Shown here: one piece after another, positions 17,259 to 26,917 of the stretch
How positions within the stretch are numbered: the first letter of the stretch is position 1
How the letters are laid out: each line of letters starts with the position of its first letter
From: Bacillus sp. BHET2
GTDB taxonomy: Bacteria > Bacillota > Bacilli > Bacillales > Bacillaceae_B
Reading direction: 5' to 3'
Length of the DNA: 64,000 nucleotides
Assembly (NCBI RefSeq): GCF_005938125.1
Contig: NZ_VCQN01000003.1
Coordinates: 186,001-250,000 of the forward strand
The notes under the pieces: model-generated
The model's input: the letters and a program-made list of their open reading frames with translations, nothing else
What the model was told of the DNA's origin: nothing
Databases searched by the model: none
Made by a program: the position numbers and the translations under genes

Positions 17259-19046
17259 ATGAACCGTACAACTCATACATATTCAGATATTTGGAACTTA
17301 GATGTTTTTTTCAGTGGGGGAAGTGATTCGCAGGAATTCAGAAAGCACCTCGACACGTTAGAAAAAAAGAAAAATGATTTCGCAGACAACGCACTTGCTT
17401 TCCATCCACCTCAATCGGCGAAGGATGGGGACTTAGTGTGGAGCCTCATTGAGGAAGCGAAGGAAGTGATGCTGTATTTGCGTCAGGCAGGTGCTTTTGT
17501 CAGCTGTTTGGAAGCACAAAACATGAATGACAGGAAAGCCGATTCTCTTCGTGGGGAAGTGACGAGTCTGAGTGCCGATTTTTCTTCAACTTTTACAAAG
17601 TTTCAGCAACAGCTTGCAGATTGCACAGAAGAAGTCTGGAATGAACTGCTGCAGCATGAACGTCTCAATGAGATCACGTTCGTGCTGATTGAGTGGAGAC
17701 AAAAAGCGAAAGACAAGCTTTCTAGCACTGAAGAATCATTGATTCAAGCATTAGCCGTCGATGGCTATCACGGCTGGGGCCAGATGTACGACACGATTGT
17801 AGGAGCGATGGAAATCACCCATGATGGGAAAACATTGTCAGTAGGGCAGGCGAACAACTTACTTTCGAGCTCCGATGAGAAAAAGCGTAAAGAGGTTTTT
17901 GATAAATTGGAGAAGGCTTGGGGAGACAACGAGGAACTCTTTGCCCGAACACTCAATCACCTAGGCGGATTTCGCTTGAATGTCTATAAAAAGCGGGGCT
18001 GGGACCAGTTGATGAAAGAGCCTCTGGAATATAACAGAATGAAGCAGGAAACGCTTGATGCCATGTGGGGAGCGATTTCAAAACACAAACAGCCTTTTGT
18101 TCAGTACCTTGATAGGAAAGCAAAGTTGATTGGAAAGGACAAACTGGACTGGTATGACTTAGATGCGCCGGTCGCAGAGTCCACAAGTACGATGTCATAC
18201 GATGAAGGGGCTGCCTTTATTCTCAAGCAGTTCTCTCTGTTCGGCAAGGAGATGGAGAGTTTTGCCCAACGAGCATTTGAGGATGAATGGATTGAAGCAG
18301 AGGACCGTGCCGGGAAACGTCCTGGCGGTTTCTGTACCTCCTTCCCGTTAAGTGATCAGTCACGCATCTTTATGACCTACTCAGGATCTATGTCGAATGT
18401 ATCCACCTTAGCGCATGAGCTAGGGCATGCGTTCCATTCTTATGCACTGAAACCGATGCACACATTGAATCGGAATTACGCCATGAACGTGGCTGAAACG
18501 GCATCGACTTTCGCCGAAATGATTGTGGCTGATGCAGCCGTTAAAGAGGCGGGAACGAAAGAAGAAAAGGTTGCCCTTATTGAAGATAAGCTGCAGCGAA
18601 GCGTCGCATTCTTCATGAATATCCATGCCCGCTACTTATTCGAAACGCGCTTCTATGAAGAACGGGAGAAGGGAATTGTCTCGGTTGAGAAGCTTAACGA
18701 ACTGATGGTGGAAGCGCAGAAAGAAGGATTCGCTGATTCACTTGGAGAAGTCCACCCGCGCTTCTGGGCATCAAAGCTTCATTTCTATATTACAGGAGTC
18801 CCGTTCTATAACTTCCCTTATACATTTGGGTACCTTTTCTCACTTAGCATTTATGCGAAAGCGCTGGATTCAAACGAAAGCTACGAAGAAAAATACATGG
18901 CATTGCTACGTGACACGGCCGTAATGAGCGTAGAAGAACTGGCCATGAAACACCTAGGAGAAGATATTACCAAAGAAGCCTTCTGGGAAAAGGGAATCAA
19001 CCTCTGCATTTCCGATGTAGAAGAATTCCTTGAACTTACAAAGTGA
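17259..19046 (+). CDS. M3-family oligoendopeptidase (PepF-like)
   Basis: The 595-residue cytoplasmic zinc peptidase contains AHELGHAFHSY (H386, E387, H390). The third zinc ligand region NVAETASTFAEM (E413) lies 23 residues later, as in the M3 family. The oligoendopeptidase F N-terminal domain precedes it. Length and sequence resemble the Bacillus YusX/PepF group. It is thought to degrade 6-20-residue peptides in the cytoplasm. TTAGGGGGACATT supplies the ribosome binding site. It is monocistronic and followed by a GGGACGGACCT hairpin. Confidence 0.92.
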   Translation: MNRTTHTYSDIWNLDVFFSGGSDSQEFRKHLDTLEKKKNDFADNALAFHPPQSAKDGDLVWSLIEEAKEVMLYLRQAGAFVSCLEAQNMNDRKADSLRGEVTSLSADFSSTFTKFQQQLADCTEEVWNELLQHERLNEITFVLIEWRQKAKDKLSSTEESLIQALAVDGYHGWGQMYDTIVGAMEITHDGKTLSVGQANNLLSSSDEKKRKEVFDKLEKAWGDNEELFARTLNHLGGFRLNVYKKRGWDQLMKEPLEYNRMKQETLDAMWGAISKHKQPFVQYLDRKAKLIGKDKLDWYDLDAPVAESTSTMSYDEGAAFILKQFSLFGKEMESFAQRAFEDEWIEAEDRAGKRPGGFCTSFPLSDQSRIFMTYSGSMSNVSTLAHELGHAFHSYALKPMHTLNRNYAMNVAETASTFAEMIVADAAVKEAGTKEEKVALIEDKLQRSVAFFMNIHARYLFETRFYEEREKGIVSVEKLNELMVEAQKEGFADSLGEVHPRFWASKLHFYITGVPFYNFPYTFGYLFSLSIYAKALDSNESYEEKYMALLRDTAVMSVEELAMKHLGEDITKEAFWEKGINLCISDVEEFLELTK

Positions 19047-19054
19047 AAAACGGA

Positions 19055-19091
19055 TAAAGGTCCGTCCCTTGAGATTTGAGGGACGGACCTT
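19055..19091. repeat. GGGACGGACCT inverted pair, terminator-like hairpin
   Basis: AAAGGTCCGTCCCT (19055-19068) and AGGGACGGACCTTT (19078-19091) form a perfect 14-bp stem with a 9-base loop, 8 bases after the oligopeptidase stop codon. Confidence 0.88.
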
Positions 19092-19232
19092 TGTAGTTTT
19101 ATCCCCTCGAAAAAGAACAGTCCTACCTTCACTAAGCCTCAAGTCTGATACGAAAATAAAGCTCGGGCTCGTTATGGAAAATCGGGAAATTAGATAGGAT
19201 AGAGACATGAAGAAGAAAGGAGGCAACATCAA

Positions 19233-19577
19233 ATGAAGAAATTTGGATTGCTTTTAGCTGGAGGGATTGCAGCGATTGTCCTGCTTGCGAATTTAGGGCC
19301 GATCGTGGGGCTCGCGATCTCTTTATTGATTATGTACTACAGCTTTAAAGGGTTTATCAAAACAGACTCGACCGGGAAAAAGATCTTATGGGCGCTGATC
19401 GGTCTTGCAGCATTCAGTGCAACTGTATCGAACTTCCCTGCAATCATCGGACTAGTGGCTCTGTATGTATTGTATGTGATTTATAAGAACTGGAAAAAAG
19501 AAGAAGTCATCATTGAAGAAAAATCATCCGATCCATTCACGAATTTTGAAAGAGAATGGTCACAATTAAAAAACTAG
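19233..19577 (+). CDS. liaI: LiaI-like small membrane protein
   Basis: The 114-residue protein has three to four hydrophobic helices with glycine-rich turns (GGIAAIVLLANLGPIVGLAISLL) and a short charged C-terminal tail. It is first in an operon-like order with a PspA homologue, LiaF, LiaS and LiaR. LiaI is the membrane anchor for LiaH in B. subtilis. AGAAAGGAGGCAACATCAA gives a strong ribosome binding site. Expression is expected to depend on LiaR and cell-wall stress. I could not fix a LiaR box with confidence in 19092-19232. Confidence 0.85.
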   Translation: MKKFGLLLAGGIAAIVLLANLGPIVGLAISLLIMYYSFKGFIKTDSTGKKILWALIGLAAFSATVSNFPAIIGLVALYVLYVIYKNWKKEEVIIEEKSSDPFTNFEREWSQLKN

Positions 19578-19662
19578 ACTTTGGTAAAGGGGAATGTTGA
19601 TTGAAAGAGACATCAACATCCTTTAATAAAACCACGAAAAAACTAAAGGAGAGATTCTCATT

Positions 19663-20316
19663 ATGGCAAACCTATTTCAACGAATGAAAAATACTGTCAT
19701 GTCCGACCTACACGAAGCAATAGATAAAAAGGAAAAGAAAAATCCAATTGGCGTGTTGAATCATTATTTACGACAATGTGAGCAGGAAGTGGAAAAAGTA
19801 AGCAAGCTTGTGGAAAGACAATACCTTCTAAAAGAAGAGTTTCAAAAAGAGTATCAGCAGGCTTCGGTTCTTGCTGACAAGCGGAAATATCAGGCAGAGG
19901 TAGCGTCCAAAGCCAATGAAGAAGGGTTGTATGAATTTGCCCTCCAGGAACAAAAATATTACGAAGAGCGTGCGGTTCGCATTCAGGATTCAAAGCTTCA
20001 AGCCACCATGGAGCTTGAAGAGCTTGAAAGAAGATATGAAGAAATGAAACATAAGTTGAAGGATATGTACATTAAGCGCATGGAACTGATGGGCAGAGAA
20101 AATATCGCCAGGGCTCATAATAAAATGAACTCTGTACTGGAATCATCTTCAGGGTATAACAATCAGGCGTTTTCTAAGTTTGATGAAATCGATTCATACT
20201 TAGATCAACTGGAGCATGGAGTGAATTCCTCCTACTACCGAAACACGATTGATGCGAAGATCGCCAAACTAGAAAAAGACATGAAAAATGAGGAAACGGA
20301 AGCCATTCCTTCCTGA
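19663..20316 (+). CDS. liaH: PspA/IM30-family protein LiaH
   Basis: The 217-residue, almost fully helical protein starts MANLFQRMKNTVMSDLHEAI and contains long Glu/Lys/Gln coiled-coil stretches, as in PspA/Vipp1/LiaH. These proteins assemble into rings or rods on stressed membranes. AAAGGAGAGATTCTCATT precedes the ATG. It lies 85 bp after liaI and is followed by a hairpin before liaF. Confidence 0.92.
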   Translation: MANLFQRMKNTVMSDLHEAIDKKEKKNPIGVLNHYLRQCEQEVEKVSKLVERQYLLKEEFQKEYQQASVLADKRKYQAEVASKANEEGLYEFALQEQKYYEERAVRIQDSKLQATMELEELERRYEEMKHKLKDMYIKRMELMGRENIARAHNKMNSVLESSSGYNNQAFSKFDEIDSYLDQLEHGVNSSYYRNTIDAKIAKLEKDMKNEETEAIPS

Positions 20317-20357
20317 AACATGGTATTCTAGGTTAGTAAATACTTGATAATGTAAAA

Positions 20358-20392
20358 ACAGGGGGAACTCATGATGGGTTCACCCCGTTTTA
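20358..20392 (+). terminator. Imperfect terminator between liaH and liaF
   Basis: ACAGGGGGAACTC pairs imperfectly with GGGTTCACCCCGT and is followed by TTTT. In B. subtilis the liaIH message is far more abundant than the full operon message; a leaky terminator here would give the same pattern. Confidence 0.6.
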
Positions 20393-20401
20393 AACTCTGA
20401 T

Positions 20402-20450
20402 ATGAGCCGATTCGGGGACTTTATGAGCCGGAATTGGAATAAATGAGCTG
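20402..20450. repeat. Phased array, 3 x ATGAGCC at 21 and 20 bp
   Basis: ATGAGCC occurs at 20402 and 20423, and ATGAGCT at 20443. The array is in the liaH-liaF gap, 70-115 bp upstream of the liaF start. Confidence 0.75.
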
Positions 20451-20516
20451 TTTCTCGAAACATCATTATACATGTCTTCACCAAATCATTACATAACCAG
20501 AAAGGAGGAACCCCTC

Positions 20517-21248
20517 ATGTTCAATCGTTTACGCTCTGACGGGATAAGCTGGATCATTTTAATAGGAACATTGTTAATACTGCTGGAAGTCTCATTTTAT
20601 GACGGGGGGGTTCTGGTCTTTCTTTCGATTGCAGCCTTCTGTATCTATATTGGACGTAAGAAGCTTCCGAAGACATCAGGGAAAATCCTGCTGTGGTTCG
20701 GAATCATCAGTTTGGCGATCAATATCTTCAATACGGTTGCATTTAAGTTTTTGCTATTCGGTATTCTTCTCTTTATCATTGTCCGCTTTGCCGATTCCAA
20801 GAAGCATCCTAAATACATCACTCCTTCGATTAAAGAAACGTTCACTCAAAACCATGAACCTCTCGTGATGAAGAGATCCGCACTCCAAAATGAATGGTTT
20901 GGCCCAAAAAGGACTCCGGATGACGTGTATGAATGGAATGATATCAACATTCAGGGAGTCATAGGAGATTCAGTCATCGATGTTGGGAATACAGTGCTTC
21001 CTAAAGGGACGTCTGTCGTTTCCATTCGGAACATTCTGGGGAACATTGAGATTCTCATCCCGTACGATGTGGATGTGAGTATTCATCACTCGGTTCTCGC
21101 AGGATCGATCGAGATCTTTGATGAGGTGGAGCCGAGAGCAATTAATCAATCTCTGTATTATCAAACGCCAGGTTATGATGCGGCCGTTCAGCGTGTGAAA
21201 ATCGTCACCTCTATGTGGATCGGGGATTTAGAGGTGAAGAGAATATGA
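20517..21248 (+). CDS. liaF: LiaF, inhibitor of the LiaSR two-component system
   Basis: AAAGGAGGAACCCCTC places the start at the ATG at 20517 and excludes an upstream in-frame ATG at 20472, giving 243 residues. Four N-terminal hydrophobic helices are followed by a soluble beta-rich domain with IGDSVIDVGNTVLPKGTSVV, which is the conserved LiaF/DUF2154-like C-terminal region. LiaF holds LiaS inactive in the absence of envelope stress. Its stop overlaps the liaS start (ATGA). There is no separate liaG gene as in B. subtilis. Confidence 0.9.
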   Translation: MFNRLRSDGISWIILIGTLLILLEVSFYDGGVLVFLSIAAFCIYIGRKKLPKTSGKILLWFGIISLAINIFNTVAFKFLLFGILLFIIVRFADSKKHPKYITPSIKETFTQNHEPLVMKRSALQNEWFGPKRTPDDVYEWNDINIQGVIGDSVIDVGNTVLPKGTSVVSIRNILGNIEILIPYDVDVSIHHSVLAGSIEIFDEVEPRAINQSLYYQTPGYDAAVQRVKIVTSMWIGDLEVKRI

Positions 21249-22294
21249 GTACAGTTAGTAAGCAGGTGGTTGCAGGCATCCTTTTTTCCCTTGTGATGGT
21301 GGTATTCTTATCTCTATCGTTCTTTTATTTGTATCCGTTACAGGATTGGTCACTCTTATGGGAAGTTGAGATTATGGATTTACCGGGTGTAGGATTTATT
21401 CTCGTTGTCAGTATCCTCATCGGTATTGTTTTTGGAATCGGAACGGGTTTGAAGGATAAACGGCAGCTGAGAGAAATAGAAGATGCACTTTTGTATGTAG
21501 AACAAGGAAGAAGTATCACCCTGCCAGAAACGGCGACGTCTGAAGTACAACAGGTTTGGAAAAAGGTCGACGCGCTAGGAAAGCACCTCACAGATCAAGC
21601 ACGATATTCCCAGAAGCTCGCCAATGAAAAAGCAGAAGAGCAGGAAAAGAGAATCCAGGAAATCGTGTCACAAGAAAGAAACCGGCTGGCCAGAGAATTG
21701 CATGACTCGGTCAGTCAGCAGCTATTTGCCGCATCTATGCTGATGTCAGCCATCACGGAAACTCCCCCTCCCGGCAGAACCCCTCATGAAGAGAAACAAC
21801 TCGGAATGGTGGAACGGGTGATTCACCAGTCCCAGCTTGAAATGAGAGCGCTACTCCTTCATCTTCGTCCCGTTGCGCTTAAAGGTAAGAACCTTCAAGA
21901 AGGAATGAAGGAGCTGTTAGTCGAATTGTCCCAAAAGGTACCACTTGATATTGAGTGGAAAATCGAAGATATGCGTCTTGACAAGGGGATTGAAGATCAT
22001 CTCTTCCGGATCCTGCAGGAGTCGGTTTCGAATACCCTTCGCCATGCCAAGGCTTCTTCCTTAGACATAAGGCTGATTAAAAGGGAATCCATCATCATCT
22101 TACGGATAGTGGATGATGGCGAAGGCTTTGATGTGAATGAATCGAAGGTTACAAGCTCGTATGGGCTTCAGAATATGAGGGAACGTGCCATTGAAATTGG
22201 TGGGACTATTAAAATCATCAGTGTACCGAATAAGGGAACACGCTTAGAAGTAAAGGTTCCTGTTGTAGAGGATGAAGGTGAAATGAATGATTAA
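21245..22294 (+). CDS. liaS: LiaS sensor histidine kinase
   Basis: The ATG at 21245 overlaps the liaF stop and is preceded by GAGGTGAAGAG, so the earlier in-frame ATG at 21215 is rejected; the product has 349 residues. Two membrane helices flank a very short extracytoplasmic loop (intramembrane-sensing kinase layout). The HisKA_3 motif [14 protein letters not shown] carries phosphoacceptor H153. The ATPase core has [10 protein letters not shown] and DDGEGFD. It phosphorylates LiaR under cell-wall antibiotic stress. Confidence 0.93.
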   Translation: MSTVSKQVVAGILFSLVMVVFLSLSFFYLYPLQDWSLLWEVEIMDLPGVGFILVVSILIGIVFGIGTGLKDKRQLREIEDALLYVEQGRSITLPETATSEVQQVWKKVDALGKHLTDQARYSQKLANEKAEEQEKRIQEIVSQERNRLARELHDSVSQQLFAASMLMSAITETPPPGRTPHEEKQLGMVERVIHQSQLEMRALLLHLRPVALKGKNLQEGMKELLVELSQKVPLDIEWKIEDMRLDKGIEDHLFRILQESVSNTLRHAKASSLDIRLIKRESIIILRIVDDGEGFDVNESKVTSSYGLQNMRERAIEIGGTIKIISVPNKGTRLEVKVPVVEDEGEMND

Positions 22295-22916
22295 AGTGGT
22301 ATTTGTCGATGATCATGAAATGGTACGAATCGGGGTATCGTCTTATCTGTCTGCACAGGCGGATATCAATGTCGTAGGGGAAGCATCTGACGGGAAAGAA
22401 GGCGTTCAGCTCGCTCTTTCTCTCCGTCCTGATATTATTCTAATGGACCTCGTGATGAAAGAAATGGATGGGATTCAAGCGACGAAGGAAATCATCCAGG
22501 AATGGCCTGACGCGAAGATCATCATCGTCACGAGCTTTCTTGATGATGATAAGGTGTATCCTGCCCTTGAAGCGGGTGCTGTCAGTTATATGCTGAAAAC
22601 GTCGAAAGCAAGTGAGATAGCAGAAGCGGTTCGGAAGACGTATAGTGGTCAATCGATTCTAGAGCCGGAAGTGACAGGTAAGATGATGACACGGATGAGA
22701 CAGAAGACCGTTTCTCATCCCCACGAGGAACTCACCAATCGTGAATTGGAGATCCTCCTCCTTATGACTCAGGGTAAAACGAATCAGGAAATCGCCGATG
22801 AACTATTCATCGCCCTGAAAACGGTGAAAACACATGTGAGCAATATTCTCTCCAAGCTTAGCGTACAAGATCGGACGCAGGCAGTGATCTATGCTTTTAA
22901 ACATGATTTGGCTTAA
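22287..22916 (+). CDS. liaR: LiaR response regulator (NarL/LuxR type)
   Basis: The 209-residue protein begins [16 protein letters not shown] with the acidic pocket. The phosphoacceptor is D54 (IILMDLV), and a LuxR-type helix-turn-helix lies at the C-terminus ([20 protein letters not shown]). It overlaps liaS by 8 bases, indicating translational coupling. It is inferred to activate the promoter upstream of liaI. Confidence 0.94.
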   Translation: MIKVVFVDDHEMVRIGVSSYLSAQADINVVGEASDGKEGVQLALSLRPDIILMDLVMKEMDGIQATKEIIQEWPDAKIIIVTSFLDDDKVYPALEAGAVSYMLKTSKASEIAEAVRKTYSGQSILEPEVTGKMMTRMRQKTVSHPHEELTNRELEILLLMTQGKTNQEIADELFIALKTVKTHVSNILSKLSVQDRTQAVIYAFKHDLA

Positions 22917-22924
22917 TAATCAAA

Positions 22925-22966
22925 GAAAAAGACCCAAAAAAAGCAAAACTTTTTGGGTCTTTTTTT
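22925..22966 (+). terminator. Rho-independent terminator of the lia operon
   Basis: AAAAAGACCCAAAAA and TTTTTGGGTCTTTTTTT form a long stem with a 9-base loop. Confidence 0.92.
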
Positions 22967-23163
22967 CGTATAGAAAGAAGAAAGCAATCGCCTTACTACC
23001 AGCATCAGAAATAAATCGAGAAATATACATCTAATAAGACCTTATGCTACTTTGTAACAAAAATGGAAAAATGACAAAAATTTCATCATCGGGAGGAGGA
23101 ATAATGTTAAAATAAGCGATATATTGTCAAAATTTGAAATATTACTAGTAGGGGGATTTAAGA

Positions 23164-24090
23164 GTGAACGCACAATTTAGTAAACCTAAAGGATTCGGTG
23201 AAATATTGGATCACACATTTCGCTTGAGTAAGAACCATTTTAAAGACTTTTTCTTCGTTTTTCTAATTTTATTAGGACCTGTTTATTTACTGCAGGCACT
23301 CGTTGAACTGGCATCAGGCATCAGTTTTTTTAGAACTGCGGGGAGCGGTGAGACGTGGTTCGATGGGGTGATCAACAGCTTCTCAGGAGAAGTAGCCACC
23401 GAAGCAGGACAGGGGATGAATCTGGGGACAGAGCTTGGTACAGGTCTGGTCGGTCTCATCGGTACCATTCTCATGCCTATCGCACAAGCTGCGATATTAT
23501 TTACCCTCAATCATATGAGGAAGAATGAAGAATACTCGGTAAAGCAAGTAATCAAACAGGCATTCTCCCGTTTTTGGCCGATTATCGGAAGCAGTATTCT
23601 GTTCGGACTGATTGTGTTTGTGTTAGTCATAGTTCCGATTATCATAGTCACCTTTGCAGGTGTTTTCGGTTCTGCATTCATGGACACTGGTGCGGGTATC
23701 GTCATAACCATGATTATCTTGCTACTTGTTTTTGCTCTTGTCGTCGCATACCTCTTAACCAGATGGAGCTTCTATCTTGGAGCGGCAGCAATTGAGCATG
23801 ACGCCCCTGGGATCGGAAGAAGCTGGAGCTTGACTAGGAAGCGAACATTGACGCTGGTTGGTTTATATATAGTGTTTGCTCTGATAATTGGAATAGTCAG
23901 CACGGCCTTTGAATTTACGTTTGGATTGGTCCTTGGGAATAGCGTTCTGTACGGGATGATTGTCAATGTAGTGAGTTTATTTACATCGATGCTGTTCGCT
24001 GTCGGATTCGGGGTCATGTTCCTTGACTTGAGAACAAGACACGATGCGGACGATTTGAAAGAAATGATTGATGACTATCACACTATTTAA
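23164..24090 (+). CDS. Polytopic membrane protein opening the MoxR/DUF58 cluster
   Basis: The GTG start has GGGGG 8 bases upstream; an ATG start is not available nearby. The 308-residue protein begins with the soluble motif SKPKGFGEILDHTFRLSKNHF and has about six hydrophobic helices. It resembles membrane proteins annotated as glycerophosphodiester phosphodiesterase membrane domain or DUF7544-like; no catalytic domain is present. It precedes DUF4129, DUF4350, MoxR and DUF58 genes in the same direction. The gap to the next gene holds two small hairpins. Confidence 0.75.
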   Translation: MNAQFSKPKGFGEILDHTFRLSKNHFKDFFFVFLILLGPVYLLQALVELASGISFFRTAGSGETWFDGVINSFSGEVATEAGQGMNLGTELGTGLVGLIGTILMPIAQAAILFTLNHMRKNEEYSVKQVIKQAFSRFWPIIGSSILFGLIVFVLVIVPIIIVTFAGVFGSAFMDTGAGIVITMIILLLVFALVVAYLLTRWSFYLGAAAIEHDAPGIGRSWSLTRKRTLTLVGLYIVFALIIGIVSTAFEFTFGLVLGNSVLYGMIVNVVSLFTSMLFAVGFGVMFLDLRTRHDADDLKEMIDDYHTI

Positions 24091-24126
24091 TCGAAAGGCA
24101 GTCACTTGAGAAGAGGATGTAACGAG

Positions 24127-24157
24127 TCTCGGCTCCGAGGGGCATTTTCTTAAATGC
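24127..24157 (+). other. Two small hairpins in the intra-cluster gap
   Basis: CTCGGCTCCGAG (24127-24138) and GCATTTTCTTAAATGC (24142-24157) can each fold. No T run follows, so they are not standard terminators. mRNA processing or stability is possible. Confidence 0.35.
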
Positions 24158-24194
24158 ACCCGAGCTTTGATCTGAAAGTTAGGTGAAAACATTG

Positions 24195-24851
24195 TTGGAT
24201 GAAAGAAGAGCAAAGGATCAAATCAAAGACATCCTGGAGGGGGAGGAATATAAGGCATACCAAGATGAGTCACAGGGCTTGCTTGCAGGTTGGTGGCAAA
24301 GAGCCCAGGAATGGTTAGCTGAGCAACTTCAAAAAATAAATCCGTCTTTCGGACCGACAGACGCTGCCGCTTCCGGCATTTTGATCACTTTGATCGTAAT
24401 CGTCTTGGCCGTTCTTCTCGTGATAGTATTCTTCATGGTTCGAACCAGGGTGCGGATACGTAAATTCCGCTCCAACAAACCCCTTCAATCCTTGAATGAA
24501 ATGGAGTGGTCCTATTCAAGCCATTTGGAAGAAGCATACAAGCAAGAGGCACTCCACGATTATTCAAAAGCGACACGGCACATGTTCTTGGCACTGCTCC
24601 TGTACTTCCATGAAAGAGAATATCTGGAAGCGAGGGTTTGGAAAACGAACTGGGAATATTATGATGAATTGCAGAGGGTCAATCAGGGGTGGGCTGACCG
24701 GTTTTATAAGCTTGCTCTCTTGTTTGATGAGGTAGCGTATGGTGAGCGGGATGTGAACGAAAGTGAGTATCTTCAGTATAAACATCAAGCCGAGGAATGG
24801 TTGGGAAACGGTGAGGATCCATCGTTAGACAGGTTGAGGGAAGGGAGGTAG
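24195..24851 (+). CDS. DUF4129 domain membrane protein
   Basis: Starts at GTG 24183 and TTG 24192/24195 are possible. AGGTGA at 24181-24186 is best spaced for TTG 24195, giving 218 residues. An N-terminal soluble segment with WWQRAQEWLAEQLQKI is followed by one membrane helix (about residues 60-85) and a C-terminal helical DUF4129 domain (RHMFLALLLYFHEREYLEAR, then YKLALLFDEVAYGER). In many bacteria DUF4129 accompanies MoxR and DUF58 genes, sometimes fused to transglutaminase domains; no transglutaminase is present here. Confidence 0.8.
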   Translation: MDERRAKDQIKDILEGEEYKAYQDESQGLLAGWWQRAQEWLAEQLQKINPSFGPTDAAASGILITLIVIVLAVLLVIVFFMVRTRVRIRKFRSNKPLQSLNEMEWSYSSHLEEAYKQEALHDYSKATRHMFLALLLYFHEREYLEARVWKTNWEYYDELQRVNQGWADRFYKLALLFDEVAYGERDVNESEYLQYKHQAEEWLGNGEDPSLDRLREGR

Positions 24852-24860
24852 GAATGAGCA

Positions 24861-25991
24861 TTGAAATCAAATATTAAGGCGTGGATTTGGCTCGCCGTTC
24901 TTCTCGCTTTATTTATCATGACAGGTGTCTTTCTTACTCCAGAGAAGCTAAAGGAATATCCGGCCTATCTTTCAGATTCTCCTTCTCCTACTGGGATAAA
25001 AGCACTTTATACCTATTTGAAAGATGAGGATGGGTCTGTAGAGCGTTGGTCCTTTTCACCTGCCCGGTTATCAGATACGGATTCCAATCAACTCTTGATC
25101 ATGATAGAACCATTTTCCATTCCGGACGGAAAAGAAATGGAAGAGTACGAGAATTTCATAAAGGCTGGTAATACCATTCTTCTATTCAAAAAGAATCCAA
25201 AAGGAATGTTTGATCAGAAGTCGATTATTATAGACAAAGGGATAGACGGGTCCATCATACATGATCGTGATGGACATACATATCATTCCAATCAGACATC
25301 CAACGTACGATTAGAAACGACCTCTGAAGATACGATTCTATTAGAAGACCGTGATGGGACGATTGCCCTCAAATCTAATGTAGGTAAAGGGCACTTGATT
25401 GTCTCGACGTCACCGGATTGGATGACGAACGAGAATATCTTAACAAAAGATCACCTCCCGTTGGTGCTTACCTTATTAGAAAGTGGGGGAGCAGAAGATG
25501 GGGCGATTCTGGTGGATGAATACCTTCATGGTGGAGAGAGTCAGGCTTCTGTTGCAACTCTGTATCCAGAATGGCTGTTGGTCCTGTTGCTCCAATTTGC
25601 AATCCTTACCCTCCTTTCGCTTTGGATGAAAGGGAAACGATACGGGGGGGTTATCACACCCCGTGAAGAAATGGTCCGATTCAGTGATGAACGTATCAAA
25701 GCGTTAGCGGCCTGGTACCTGAAAGGGAGACAATACAAGGCTTCCCTTGAGATTCAATCCGAATATGTTCGACATCTCTTCCAGGAACGGTGGGGTATCC
25801 CAACGGGTAAAGAATGGCCGGAATTGAAGGAGACATTGGAACGGAGAATAAAGACTATGTCGAATAAAGAAATTGCTTCATTTATATCAGGGATAAAGAA
25901 CGTGTTAGCAAAAGAATATGTGAACAAACAGGAATACATTATGTGGTCTAAGAAAATCGAATTATTCAGGAAAGAGGTGGAGGATCGTTGA
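24861..25991 (+). CDS. DUF4350 domain membrane protein
   Basis: TTG start with GGGAGGTAGG upstream, 9 bases after the previous stop; 376 residues. A membrane helix near residues 5-25, the DUF4350 soluble domain (SPSPTGIKALYTYLKDEDGSV and following), a second helix near residues 235-255 and a charged C-terminal region are visible. The fold is thought to be a non-enzymatic GATase-like partner. It overlaps the MoxR gene start (TTGA). Confidence 0.8.
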   Translation: MKSNIKAWIWLAVLLALFIMTGVFLTPEKLKEYPAYLSDSPSPTGIKALYTYLKDEDGSVERWSFSPARLSDTDSNQLLIMIEPFSIPDGKEMEEYENFIKAGNTILLFKKNPKGMFDQKSIIIDKGIDGSIIHDRDGHTYHSNQTSNVRLETTSEDTILLEDRDGTIALKSNVGKGHLIVSTSPDWMTNENILTKDHLPLVLTLLESGGAEDGAILVDEYLHGGESQASVATLYPEWLLVLLLQFAILTLLSLWMKGKRYGGVITPREEMVRFSDERIKALAAWYLKGRQYKASLEIQSEYVRHLFQERWGIPTGKEWPELKETLERRIKTMSNKEIASFISGIKNVLAKEYVNKQEYIMWSKKIELFRKEVEDR

Positions 25992-26917
25992 AACCAGAAA
26001 TCACATCCTTAATGGAGAAATATGAAGAGCGCATCGTGGGGCAGGGGACGAATCTTAAACTCTTATTGTCCTCCATTCTGGCAGGAGGACATGTCTTGAT
26101 CGAAGGAGTACCTGGGACAGGAAAGACACAAATGGTCAAGACCCTGTCACGATTGCTTGGAGGAAGCTTTAACCGGATTCAATTCACGCCGGATCTATTA
26201 CCGAGTGATATTACGGGAAGTACAATTTACAACATGAAGGACAGCAGCTTCCAAACGATCAAAGGACCGATATTCACGAATATCCTGTTAGCGGATGAAA
26301 TCAATCGGACACCTGCGAAAACACAGGCGGCTTTGCTTGAGGCTATGGAAGAAAAGCAGGTCACAATCCAAGGAGCGACGTACCCTCTTGAAGACGTGTT
26401 CTTTGTGGTGGCAACCCAGAATCCAATCGAATTTGAAGGAACATATCCCCTGCCAGAAGCGCAGCAGGATCGATTTCTGTTTAAGCTCGATATAGATTTC
26501 CCTTCATTTGAGGAAGAGAAAAATGTGTTAAAACAAGTGGTTGAGAATCATTTTGAAACAAGTGAAGTGGGAGCGGTACTAGACATTGAAACGTTCTTGT
26601 CGATTCGAAAGGAGATCGAGGAAGTCACTCTCAATGATTCAGTATTGGATTACATTATGCAAATAGTCAGAAAAACCCGGGAAACGGAGTCAATTCGCTT
26701 CGGGGCAAGTACAAGGGCGGCGATTTCGATTGGAAAAGCGGGTCGGGCGTGGGCGTATCTATCAGGCCGAGATTACGTCACACCGGATGATATTAAGATG
26801 GTGGCAAGACCGGCTCTTAGACATCGCATCCAGTTATCCCCGCATGTAGAATTGGAGGGACTGACCATTGACCAAGTCATCCAGGAGCTTATTGGGTCGA
26901 TTCCTGTTCCAAGATAA
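25988..26917 (+). CDS. MoxR-family AAA+ ATPase
   Basis: The TTG start overlaps the previous stop and has AGAGGTGG 7 bases upstream. The 309-residue protein has Walker A GVPGTGKT (residues 40-47), Walker B LLADEINRTPAKTQAALLEAMEE, and a sensor region FVVATQNPIEFEGTYPLPEA. MoxR proteins act as chaperones that mature or gate complexes with VWA/DUF58 partners. The partner here is the next gene. Confidence 0.93.
   Translation: MKPEITSLMEKYEERIVGQGTNLKLLLSSILAGGHVLIEGVPGTGKTQMVKTLSRLLGGSFNRIQFTPDLLPSDITGSTIYNMKDSSFQTIKGPIFTNILLADEINRTPAKTQAALLEAMEEKQVTIQGATYPLEDVFFVVATQNPIEFEGTYPLPEAQQDRFLFKLDIDFPSFEEEKNVLKQVVENHFETSEVGAVLDIETFLSIRKEIEEVTLNDSVLDYIMQIVRKTRETESIRFGASTRAAISIGKAGRAWAYLSGRDYVTPDDIKMVARPALRHRIQLSPHVELEGLTIDQVIQELIGSIPVPR

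Noticed and set aside
19092-19232. LiaR binding box upstream of liaI
   Set aside because: TCTGATACGA near 19143 is only partly similar to the B. subtilis liaI promoter as I remember it; evidence is too weak for a feature.
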